Notes under the pieces: model-generated
The model's input: the letters and a program-made list of their open reading frames with translations, nothing else
What the model was told of the DNA's origin: nothing
Database searches by the model: none
NCBI RefSeq assembly: GCF_018139145.2
Contig: NC_059480.1
Location: 13,826,428 to 13,890,427 of the forward strand
Length of the DNA: 64,000 bases
Direction of reading: 5' to 3'
DNA from: Gymnogyps californianus
Lineage: Eukaryota; Chordata; Aves; Accipitriformes; Cathartidae
Part shown: piece by piece, positions 24,066-35,310 of the stretch
Layout of the letters: each line of letters begins with the position of its first letter
Numbering within the stretch: position 1 is the stretch's first letter
Made by a program: the position numbers and the translations under genes

Positions 24066-27000
24066 TTCTTCATAGAAAAAATAAAATTCTGTTCAGCCAT
24101 GATTCTTTCCCACATGGAACAAGTTGCAGGGAAGTCAAAGACATCCATTTATAGCCCACTTACTTATAGCAAAATAAAGGGTAAAAGCTCTGTTTAAACA
24201 TTGGACTCTTTCTGTCCTCTTTCCCTGTTGTTAATCATATACCACCACTTAGCTGAAATGAGCCCAGGGGGTGCTAGGATATAAGCAAGAGCAGAGCTGT
24301 CCCGTGGGATTTTTATCCTCTGTGATAACAGCCCAATCAGCCATCTCCCTTGGTCCATCCCCACTGGGGGTTTAAGAGGCAACTGTCCTCAGCGGAGCAC
24401 CAAAGTGTTCTCTCGCTAACACTGGGGTACTACCAAGTCTATTTCTTTGATATTGGTTTTCATTAGCTTTTCTCTGCCTTCAGTCCTCTCTTACTTTCTC
24501 CCCGTCCTTCCTGTCCATCCATCTCAGCAGTTTTTTGTACAGGTAAAAAACTACCCAACTAAAGCTTCTGCTGTCATTTCCTTTCCTATTCCAGAGCTAT
24601 CTCCCTTCATATCTGCCTAACTCCAGTAAATTATTACTTGATGAGAATAACTCATTAGTTCACTTATAAAAAGGCCTGACTTCACAAACAGATATTTTTA
24701 TGAGTTCTATTTGTGTAGGCACAAATAACTATTTTGGTTATGTGAACAAGCCACATGGTTACACATAGGCAGTAAATATCTGGGCAACTCCAGACCACAA
24801 CTTGAGACCATTTTAACTTTAGAAAAATCAAACCTTAAATGGCAAAGAAGTTTGATATTCCTAGATTGGCAGGGTTGGGTTTGTCTCTTCAAGAAAACTT
24901 ATGGTTTGAGACCATTTGTGATGTACAAATGCAGATGAAGTAACAGAAGAAAGAGTTCTGGCACTATTTACCATTGGTTTATAAGGTACTGAAATGAAAA
25001 CTGAGTAATCAGAAGTGATCCAAAGCCATCACTACAGCAAGTCATACAACTAAATGAAGCAAACTTTAAATCTTTTAGTTATGCCTTTCTTTTCTTAAAG
25101 TACAGAACTGATGTGAGATACCAAGCCAGAGTAAAGGACAGAAGTCAGTGGCAGGGTACAGAGCAAGTTTGATTTTAAATCTAGCAAATCCTAAAATACT
25201 TGAACCAGGTAGAGAATAAAAGAGAGCAGGATGTAGTGATATTGCGTGTATTAAATGGAGGTATTTCAAAAGAAAATGTAAGGCCAAAGGATTCAGAGAC
25301 ATAGACTTGAAAGAAAACTTACTTTCAGAGGAGTGCTGATGATGAGAAAGTGATCAAAACCTCAGACTTCGAAACTAATCACATTTCAGATCCAGTGAAA
25401 TTTCACATTTCATTAATAAAATTATGTTACTGCAAGGATGAATTGGGCCTAATTTGAATATGCATACTTATGCATGGTTTTAAAATTCAAATCTTAGAGA
25501 AACTCTGGGAAAAGAACTGCAGTAGTTAAATGACATGACTTAAGATTGCAGTTGAATGAGCTGGTTGTAGCAGATAATGTTTTTCAAAAGATTCAGTCTG
25601 ATTGTAAATTCTGATTTCTGATTGTAAATTACTCACAAACAAATGATTTTTTAAATTGAGTTTATTTGTAAATATTGAACAAACTAATTATGGAAATTTA
25701 TTTCAGTCTATTGTCCATCCCAAGCCATGTTTCTCACACCTCTGTATCGTGCGTTGCTACAGTTGGATGATTGATCGTGTGATAATAAAAATCTCCGTGG
25801 AAAACTTTAACCCAATCCTTTCTTCCTTCTTCAAGTGGCCTCCAACAGCACTTTTGGATAGTGTTCCAAACACTGAAGGAAGAGAAGCAAAATTCAATGA
25901 GTTTATTACCCATGTCAAAATCAATCTGCAACTTGTTTAAAGCAGCCTTCTGAGTGGGCTTCTTCTTGGAGTCATTGCCTGCAAAAAACTGTACATAAGT
26001 AACACTCATTACAGGAGAACTTTTCAATCAGCAATGGATATGGCTGAATGCTAAGCAGTAAATAGAGTGACATTAACCCTTTTCTTGGTATGGTTCAGCA
26101 ATCAAGTTTGAATTGTTTTAATTTGTTCTCCTTTCACTAGTGCTCAGAAATAAAGAGCTTTTGTGAACAAATGTCATGTGATGTGGGGTTTTTATTCCTC
26201 AAAGTTTCACTTCATGTTGATGCTCTTTATTTTGTGCTGTATGTCAACAAAATTTCATTATAGTCTTCTTGTCACCTGACATAATGACAGAAGAAAGAAG
26301 AACAAGAAGTATGCCATTAGCGGCAATTCTTGTTTATTCAAGAATAGCCTAATTCACATGTGAACAACATCTTTTCAGAGCACAAAATTAGCACACATGA
26401 GGGGAAAAGATGCAGTAAAGGATATATTAGGAATTTGAAGAACGGTATATAAGCATAGTTATGCAGTAGGGGATTATTTCTCTGGATACGGGTACATATT
26501 TAAATCTTGCTGTCCTCTGTTCCACACAGCTACGTTAGTCCCACAGTCATTGAATTGTTTTGCTCTGATTACCTGTAAACTTTGAAAATAATATTTAAAA
26601 CAAACTCCTTGGAATCATTGTGTTTTATCATGCTTCACAAACTTCATCTAGTACCATGCATTTCTATTTTCATATTTAGTAACAGTGACTGTAAACTATT
26701 TGGACAATTAACGCAATGTGGTATGCTAACTGATATCAAAGTGAGGTACAATAAGTATCTAAATTAGGGCTTTCAACAAGGTAGACAAGTCCATTTATAA
26801 CATTGAGATTCCAAAGTAAAAATGGAACAGGCTTACACTAATTAAGCATTTGGTCTAATGCATTAAATCCTGTTTGGGAATTTACCTTATTCACTTTCAG
26901 GATTGAACATGGTTTTTCAAAAATAAGAAGATTAATAATCAAGATAAGATGATAGAGGGGAAAGGAAAACTGAGAAACATAGGTATTGTTTTAAAAGTAA

Positions 27001-28710
27001 GAGATGTTAAATTGAATTTCTGAAGACAATTGTAAAAACGTACATAATTTCAAGCTAGATCAGACAAAACTCTTAGGAATATGTTGATCATCTCTATAGT
27101 CTTCTGGAAATTTCCCTGCATTACAGGTACAGACTAGTAAGATAGTCAAGTAAGTCATTTCCACCACTTGTAGGCAACCAGGCAACACCTTTCTCAGAAG
27201 GAAACCACTGGAGAGAAAGAAGTAGTTTCACACTTAATACTAGTCCATATAACCAAAACATGTTAGTGGTCAGGTTTCAAAACGCCTTAATTATAAATAA
27301 AGTGTCTTTTTATTTAAACATGCAAATTGCTGGTGAGTTAAGCATATATTGCAGAGTATGAACTCCTCACATCAACAACTAATAATAACAATAAAAAAAA
27401 ACCTGGAGAAAAGCAGCCAAACCATCTGACAAAGCCCAGGGCACATGTAACCCCATCACTACAAATGACTGCAGAGCTTACAAAACGAGCCAGATGCTGC
27501 TTCTGGAAGGATTTCATCTATAATACCCGAACCGCATGACAGCCTGTCACAACTCATGTTTGGCCTAAAGGTGTGCATCACTGGTGGAACGGGCAAACAA
27601 TGAGAGGGAACAGGGGCGAAGCCTTAATCCTAACTAAGGAGGGGGTTTTTGTTGTGGTTTGTTGTGTGGGGTTTTTTTTTTAATTTGAAAATTACATTTG
27701 GTTTACCTGCAGACACTGGCACAGATGGTGCTTCTATAATATGCTGTTATAATAGACTGATCTGTTTGCAGTGTTGCATTCATGCGCAAATTCATGTCCA
27801 AATGTATTGGGTCTTCTATAGTGTCGCTCAGGATTGGGTCAAGTGTAGAGAAGATGAGTGTCTCCTTGGTGTATAATGAAGAAATTCGCCTATAGCCCCT
27901 TTGGCAGGTGCAGCATCTGTGTTCTCAGCCCCCTTCCCCAGCTAGGCATGTCGCTGGATAATAAAATAGTTGCTGAATGCACAGACTTTATGATAGGGTT
28001 GAAAATATGCATGAGAAAGCTGCATTTCACTGAAAGGGATGCTGGTAAGGGTTACACAATCCGTTAATTCTGGCTTCATTTTCCCTTCTTGATTCCTCTG
28101 CAAAAAGCCTGCTAAGCAAGGCTGGAGGCTGAGAGAGACCAAAACCCGCCCCCTGGTACTGAGGTTTTAAGTAGAAAGATTTACTAGTACCAACTGTGTT
28201 TGCTCCCGTGTTGCTTCTGTTTGATTAGTTTGAAGTTACCTTTATGAAAGCCTTTCCTTGCTGAGCAGTCATGGCTGTGTCTGCCTTCAGCTTAATCTTT
28301 CCACTAACTTACACCACATTCTTCAACCTGCATTAAATGATACTTAGGAGGATTATTTGCATTTTGTTAAATTATTTTGCTGGTTTACGACTGTAGATTT
28401 TTCTAACCAGAAAAAAATCGTTGTGATTCCTAAAGGTAAACAAAACTGTCCTCTCTTTGTGACGTTTAGGAAAGCTACTTCAGCACAAAATTGATTATCG
28501 CTACACCAGCATAAGTTCATCACCTTCAGGAATGTGCTTAAATATATGTTTATGTTGCCTCTTAAAAAGTTGAAGCAAGTCATAAAAGACATTTAAGGCA
28601 AAAAACTTGCAGAACATCACAACCAGGAGACAGCAGAAGAAACCATCATCCAGTGTAAGTTTGATCTATTCTGGGAACTTCAGGAACAAGCACAATTCCC
28701 ACATGCACAC
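24066..28710. other. Single-copy DNA, nothing recognised
   Basis: Only a spaced duplication of tctgattgtaaatt (25597 and 25617, 20 bp apart) and a complex 27.38-27.56 kb stretch with gcatgacagcctgtcac (two TGACAG-type motifs). No gene supported. Confidence 0.5.
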
Positions 28711-28805
28711 ACTTTTCTTTCTTTTTCTTCTTTTTTCCCCTTTTTTTTCCTTTTTTTCTTTTTTCTTTTTTTTTTCCTTTTTTTTCCTTTTTTTTTTTTT
28801 TTTTT
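28711..28805. repeat. 95-bp polypyrimidine tract
   Basis: All bases are T or C after the first, in T3-9 runs broken by C1-4. The other strand is a pure AG tract and produces a spurious lysine-rich frame. Such homopurine-homopyrimidine DNA can form triplex (H-DNA). Confidence 0.9.
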
Positions 28806-29504
28806 AGCCAAGAGAGCTCTAAGTTTGTTAATAATGAACGTTTTCTTGATGAAGAATCAGTCTCCCACATGGTATTACTTTGCCAGTTCACAGCAGCACA
28901 CATATGCCCTGGTCTCATAAGGAGTCCCATGAAAGATCTCCAAGTTGCAGATAGACACCGCAACAAGTGATTCTTTCAAAAGAGGCATTCCTGTCTTAAC
29001 TTTGCTGATTACAAACATGGGAGGGAAACAAAGTGCCAGTGAGAGACTTGGTCCTTTTACAATGATAGCTTAATCCATTTAGGCAACTCATATAAGTCAG
29101 AGAAGGTATAAATTTCCCATTATAAATTGCATTCCACTAGATTATTTCACTTGCTTACATCCAAGAATAGACAATGCCTAAAATGACTGGCGCTATTCCC
29201 TCTGAATCAGTCGCTGAATAAATGTTAAACTCGATGTTGAGTGGGGATACCATTATGGTGATGCTATCTTTGGATAAGGAAATAACCTAACAACAAGCAA
29301 GCGTTGTGCGATATTCAGACAATGGAAAAATCAAGGCCTTAATCAGCTGGAATCTGTGTCCTGCTGCAACTGGTAAATACTCTGTCTCTCGGTTATTACC
29401 CTTCTTAGGTAGGTCTCAAAACCCTCAAGGGTCACTGGAGTCAGTGTGAGGCAGGTTTCTGCCATCCCTCTGTTCCTGACCATTATCATCCTCATTGTGG
29501 CCAG

Positions 29505-29629
29505 GAAAGGAAGACGAGGACTCTCTTGTCAGAAGTGGATCTCAGCTGGCAATCTCCACTCAACTTTGGAGGTATCAGCAGGAGTTAGTTGCCTTGTTGG
29601 ATCAAAACCCAGAAGGCCAGCCTTTACAA
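29505..29629 (+). CDS. Candidate internal exon, phase 1-0, unidentified
   Basis: 125 bases between a pyrimidine-rich acceptor (atcctcattgtggccag) and a strong donor (TTACAA/gtgagtgcc). The open frame encodes 41 residues, acidic at first (KEDEDSL) then glutamine/leucine-rich (STQLWRYQQELVALLDQ). GC by codon position is about 61/34/49%. It leaves in phase 0, compatible with the candidate at 55218-55310, which would imply a 25-kb intron. The other strand is also open here for about 35 codons, so the strand call is soft. Confidence 0.2.
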
Positions 29630-30168
29630 GTGAGTGCCTTTATACAGTCCTGACAGTGCAGTTGCATAGACAGATCCTCGTGCAGACCGATCCGGTTCCG
29701 ATCACAAATGTCACCCTTCCTAAAGCCAGGAGGCCTCAGCAGGCTGCATGTGGGTGTCACAGCCAGGCACACCACAAGCCCACAGTACAAATGCTTTCTT
29801 GTTCCTCTTTTAGGGATCAGTTAGGATAACTTCTGTGCATACTGATAAAACTTTTCTTAATGGTTCCTTCACGATTCGCATTCTTTCTGTGATCAGACAT
29901 AAGATACCATATAATCACCATCTTTGTAAACACGGTGTTTGCTGAAGAGATTGCCTTGTACAGCATATAGCCAATCTGGCCAAAATAGGTTAAAAGGGGA
30001 GAGTTAGCGAGTGGCAATGGCATATTAATGAAGTTTTACAGTTTGTCTATGACCCCATAGGTAACAAAGTGAGATAGGCCAAAAATTTTGTAACGCCTGT
30101 GTTGTGGCTCCTCCTGAACTCCCCGTCCTTGTTATGTGTAATGCAAATAACCTCCTGGTATACATAAA

Positions 30169-30206
30169 ATCATAGAATAATTCAGGTTGGGAGGGACTTC
30201 TGGATG
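30169..30206 (-). mobile_element. CR1 LINE 3'-end fragment
   Basis: The stretch starts atcatagaat and continues with a gttggga-gggact motif. This is the reverse complement of the typical CR1 3' terminus, whose ATTCTATG-type 8-bp end repeat is the hallmark of CR1 elements in birds. Only about 40 bp is recognisable, so it is a heavily 5'-truncated or decayed copy with no coding part. CR1 is the dominant LINE of bird genomes, which supports the avian assignment. Confidence 0.6.
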
Positions 30207-31679
30207 GAGATTTCTATGTGTTTCTGTTGGCTTTGTAGCAGAAGATACTACGTCCTTTAGTGCCAGCAGCCACAGTAGTACTATTGATGACCACTAACGG
30301 CCAGCTAACTGTGTAGCTATTAATCAGGTGTTCTTAACTTGTGGCTTGTGGGCATCATGTTGCCTGTGAGACATTGCTCATAGATACAGAAGACTAGAGA
30401 GTCAAACCAAAATCGCCATAGAGCATAAAGATGACACACAGAATATGCGACTTCTCCTCTTCCCTGTGAAGCAGCAAGGAATAGTGATCACTGCGTTCAT
30501 GTTCATCTTCCATTCTGTAGATTGCCTGCAAATAAAGACCTCAGTGTATGTGAAAAGAAGGGACCAAATCATGTAAATTTGGATTTCATAATGTTCAAAC
30601 TGTTTAAGGAATCCTTTACCATATGAAAAGCAATTATAGGCAGAGGAATTAGGACAATAGATATGCCCTGACTTCATCTCACCTGTTCTACTGAAATACA
30701 GCACCCATAATGCATGCACACGTTGGCACAGGGTTGTTTGTTATTCACTCTTTTCATGTACTGCCTGATGCATCTTTGTCATGATTCTTTATTCCTAACA
30801 GCTATATCAAGTGTTGCAATTACTGCACAATACAGATTTAAGCCTATAATATTTCTAGATTGGAGAGAGAAAAATAATATATTAAGTGCTTGTGATATCC
30901 CTATGTATAAGTTTGAGAATCATTAAATAGCTGTCACTCTTCCTTCCTCCTCAGCATCAATTACTCCACTCTGGTTTTACTTACTCCACTCTGTATAATG
31001 AGTCCCTAGAGCATGTTTCATTGCGGGAGAATGAACACATTCTTCACTTGCGGTCAGTGGGATGTGGTTAATTTGAAATCACTTAAACTATTATATCTGT
31101 CAAGCGTGGTTATTTTATTTTCAATTCACATCAGTGTTTTAGTATGCATGTCGGTTACTGGGTTAAACTGGCAGATTAATTTCCAAGCATTCTGTTGTAA
31201 TGTTCTTCATCACTGTCTTTACATGTAGGCTCCTGTTGAAAGTTAATATGTTCCCATTAAAATTTACCTCAGAGAAATCTACATTTAATATAAACACTCA
31301 TATGATAAACAACACTCATTACTGAATGAAAGCTGGCAAGATCAGTGGACTTCCAGCTTTTCTCATGAAAACCCAGAATATTTGTTTTTTTCATTGTTCC
31401 ATCTTAACTTCTTTTGGAAATGCGATGCGGAAAAAAAAAAGTTCAGTAACTAGGGTCTTTTTGACATGTTTAGTTTTTTTCTGATATGTTTACAGATTGT
31501 ATTGTTCAAATAAGCTGCAGGCTTCAGTTCAGTGTGAGCAGATTCACAATTCACACTGTATAAAACTGTTTGGCGTTGTTTTGGGTTTTTTTCTTTTTAA
31601 AATATTGTGGCTTGAAATTTATAAATAGCCAGAATTTGAAGATGCTAAAATACTGACTTACATAGCTACTAATAACAGG
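30207..31679. other. Single-copy DNA, nothing recognised
   Basis: Carries ttactccactctg twice, 20 bp apart, at 30961 and 30981. No repeat element or supported exon. Confidence 0.5.
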
Positions 31680-31830
31680 GTGCTCACACAGAGAATTAGA
31701 GGAACCGCCGATGGGCTTTTTATTACAGCAATATTGTACATATTACATGAATAAATTACATTGTTGCATTATGCAGCTGCTGCATCATCAGTTTAGAGAG
31801 TAGACTGTGATCCTAAGTATGCGGGGATGC
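31680..31830. promoter_or_regulatory. Conserved-element-like block with Maf/AP-1-like site
   Basis: About 150 bp with ggaaccgccgatgggc, gcaatattgtacatattac, and tgcagctgctgcatcatcag, the last combining an E-box CAGCTG with a TGCTG...TCAG Maf-type half palindrome. No repeat or frame. Confidence 0.28.
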
Positions 31831-32389
31831 AAGCTCATTATCTCTAAATCCACTTTGGTTACAGCCACAATATGATCCAAGTTAAACTCCTTTCATATAA
31901 TGTATTGCATATACCTGTGTGTAATCAGGTACATGGCTTAGAGATGGACTGATGAGTTTAGGTGTCCAATCAAATTTACAAAAAAGAGTCTGTTTCTCTG
32001 AATCAGGCAGAATCTTTCACTTGGAAACTATATTACCCATAAAAATACAAATCTATGTATGTTGTGAAACATCGTTTTTGATTTGAAAGATACTAGTAGA
32101 AAAATATGCATTTATATAATGGCAGTTCTTCTCACTGTAGAAAAACCTAAATTAAAAGAAAAACTGTTTTCTCTCTATCTTATGATGATGATGACAACTG
32201 CTAGTGTTTGAATGCTGCCAAGGCACTTCTTGAAACTCAGTTGTTTTTATTCTCTGCACATTGTTCTCTCATCCCATCAAATAAAACACAAAACTTAACG
32301 TTCTCCACAGCTGCAAATGTTTGCCTAGGACTCGTAGATTCACATTTACATATTTTATATATTGATGCAAGTATCTTTGGCTAGGCAAG

Positions 32390-32998
32390 TGTCGTGGTTT
32401 AACCCCAGTCAGCAACGAAGCACCACGCAGCCACTTCCCCCTTCCCCCTCCCGGTGGGGTGAGGAGGAGGAAAGGGAAAAAAAAAAAAAAAAAAACTCGT
32501 GGGTTGAGATAAGAACAGTTTAATAACGAAAGTAAAATATAATACTAACAATAGTAATAATGAAATATAATAATAATAATAGTAATGAAAAGGAATATAA
32601 CAAAAAAAGGGGGGGGGGGGAGAAAAAAAAAAACAGTGATGCACAATGCAATTGCTCACCACCCGCTGACCGATGCCCCGTTAGTTCCCGAGCCACGATC
32701 CGCACCTCCCGGCCAACTCCCCCCTGTTTATAAACTGGGCATGTTGTTCTATGGTATGGAATACCCCTTTGGCTAGTTCAGGTCAGCTGCCCCGGCCATG
32801 CTCCCTCCCAGTTTCTTGTACATCTGCTTGCTGGCAGAGCATGGGAAACTGAAAAGTCCTTGACTTAGGATAAGCGCTACTTAGCAACAACTAGAACATC
32901 AGCGTGTTATCAACATTATTCTCACCCTAAATCTAAAACGCAGCACTGTACCAGCTACTAAGAAGAGAGTTAACTCTGTCCCAGCCAAAACCAGGACA
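32390..32998 (-). mobile_element. Solo LTR 1 of an avian endogenous retrovirus (ERVL-like)
   Basis: Complete long terminal repeat of 609 bp. Read on the minus strand it starts TGTCCTGG and ends CCACGACA, so it has the TG...CA ends of an LTR and a short TGTC/GACA inverted terminus. It is flanked by the 5-bp target-site duplication gcaag (32385-32389 and 32999-33003), perfect on both sides. A TATA-like TTTATAAA lies near 32726-32735 (promoter), followed in element orientation by an (ATT)-rich stretch, an ATTAAA polyadenylation-type signal and long C and T runs. No gag, pol or env sequence or partner LTR lies next to it, so it is a solo LTR left by LTR-LTR recombination. The 5-bp duplication fits class III (ERVL-type) integration. 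The family name is inference from memory of very common neoavian LTRs. It is near-identical to the copy at 62994-63603. Confidence 0.9.
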
Positions 32999-34752
32999 GC
33001 AAGTAATATGCTGTCAGTTCTGTTCTTTTTGCTGAACCCCTGTTTCTTTTCATTGCTATGTTTTACTTTGCCGAAACTGTGTTTATTTTCATTGCTATTG
33101 TTATTCCACTCTTCTGAAAGCACATACATCCCCTGCGTTGCCCACCTAGCTCATTGTGCTCATCACCTCAAGGGAAATCCTACGCCTGGAGAAATCGGTC
33201 GAGGTTTTACAGCTGGCTTTAAGCTGGACAATGTTTTACTACTGGGCTCTTGCCAGATGAGGCTGTTTGTTGTATGACATTTCTACAGAGCTTTTCATAA
33301 GTGGTTTCTTTAAGAGGCTCCTAAAAGCTATCATAATCATGGAGATAATAGTGGTTAAGGTGAGGATAAATACGTAGAGCTATATCCTTTTATGCATACA
33401 TAATAAAACTAGGTGTGAGAAAATCGCACGCTTTTAGTCTAAGCAGTTTTATAATAGAAATGGCCATCATTCAAATCCCAAATTTGGATGCTGCTGTTTT
33501 GAATACTTTCAAGAGATTCTAGACAAATGAAGACCTAATCCTAACGTGAAGTGATGTATATGTCATAATGCCTATATTAGTAAGGGCACTGGAAGAGCAC
33601 CCAGGACTCACTGGTCTTCTGTCCAATGAAGACTGTGGCCCAGCATTGACAAAAACAGAATCAGAGAAGAAAAGGAAAAGCTTTGAGGCAGTGTTTCCCC
33701 CTCATCTGGACATGTTTCCAGCATAATGTAAGAAATATCCATGCTACACTTGAAAGAAGGAAGGGAGCAATGAAAGTGTTGACTCAGCCATCAACCATGT
33801 GTCACTCCCTCTCCTCCATTAAAAGCAGAAATATACTTTTCCTCATAGTTATTTAAAATTATGGTTTTCCCATATAAATATCTAAACATTCTGCAACATT
33901 AGACTTCCCTAAACTTTAGGCTAAGACAGAATGATTCCTGCACCTTCTATGCCATTCCTAAAGTGCTATCAGCTGTAGTTCATAGCTACTTAGAAATCAT
34001 GCATCTTGCTGAAGCTGAGAAGATATACAGGAATCCTAAATAATACTACAGCATAAAGTGAAGACACCCTATGTTAATATTACCAGGTCACGTGGTTTGG
34101 TCCTGCTGTTAGGCCTTTTTGGTCCACGTGTCTGAAAGTGAAGAACACAAATTTGAATACAGTCTGTACCTATAATTGACTCTTTGCCTTTTGTGACTCA
34201 CCAAAATCATATAATGTTGTTTCCATTATCCACATCAAAAAAAAGAGCTTTAAGATTGTCAAAGAACATTTTTGTGTGAAAACGTGCTCAACCAAATGTT
34301 CCTGGAGATAGAATAAGAGGGGTGAGAAATGCAAATTTGTTAATGCAGTTGGCAGTATTCATGCATCTCTGTGGAGATACATATACCTGAAAAGAATGAA
34401 AATTGTCCTACATTTATAGGCAAGACTGTCAAGGACCATCATTGATCTACTTCCAAAACTAAATCTACTTCAAGTGACAAAGTAAAGATCTTCTCAGTTT
34501 TCTCTCAGAATATACCTAATATTTTTAGGAAAACAAAGAAAACCTAAGTAGATAACCTGTTTTAATTCTTTTGTAGAATGAAAGAGCATAGTATTTTCCA
34601 GTACTAATCCTGAAAATGTTCTGTCCATATGACACACTACTATTTGGGGGGAAACATTAAAATATTGTTGCATATAAAAAAAAATAAAAGGAAGTTAAAA
34701 TTGGAAAAGGAATTATCTAGGTGAATGCTGCCATACTCATAAAACAGCATCA

Positions 34753-34801
34753 ATATATATACACACATATGTGTGTGTGTGTAAAGTACATATATATATG
34801 C
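34753..34801. repeat. Compound AT/AC/GT microsatellite
   Basis: Runs (at)n, (ac)n, (gt)n and (at)n follow one another. Parts are self-complementary (cacatatgtg). Confidence 0.85.
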
Positions 34802-35289
34802 ACAAATGTGTATCTATATAAAGATAGCGATGCAATCTGTATTATGTACTATTTTTCATATTATTTTTTGCAAGGCCTTGAGTTTATTCAGCAAAACACT
34901 GAACAAATTTCTTCAGTTATACTATGGCAATTTCAAATAAATTTGGTCCCAAATAATGCAGCTATGAGGAGGGAAGAGATGTTTTGTCTTGTTGTGGTTT
35001 TTTCATTTGTCTTTATATCAAAAAATTGCTGAAGCAAGCTGGATCACAGTCATCTTTTGGTGACCACGGTCATAACTGGATATGAAAAATTTTGATTGCA
35101 AAGATTATTGTAGGCAAATGAGAATACCTTTCAGAATGGAAATGGCTAGAGAACCTTAGCTTAACTTTTATCACATGCAAACTAAAAAGGAGGCAATCAA
35201 CTCAACAGTAGCGTCTGATCTCTGCATGTCTCTTCAGAGTCAGTTAGTAACCAGTACTGCGAGCAGCTGTAGAAAGTGAATTTAATTTT

Positions 35290-35310
35290 GCGTGTGTGTG
35301 TGTGTGTGTA
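35290..35310 (+). repeat. (GT)n microsatellite
   Basis: About nine GT units (cgtgtgtgtgtgtgtgtgta). Confidence 0.85.

Noticed and set aside
28646..28966. Lysine-rich frame of 106 codons on the minus strand
   Set aside because: Its core is the complement of the 95-bp pyrimidine tract.
29814..30023. Frames on both strands at 29.8-30.0 kb (plus acceptor ttgttcctcttttag; minus acceptor CTATTTTGGCCAG with 52 open codons)
   Set aside because: Both look acceptable by eye, GC by codon position supports neither, and they contradict each other.
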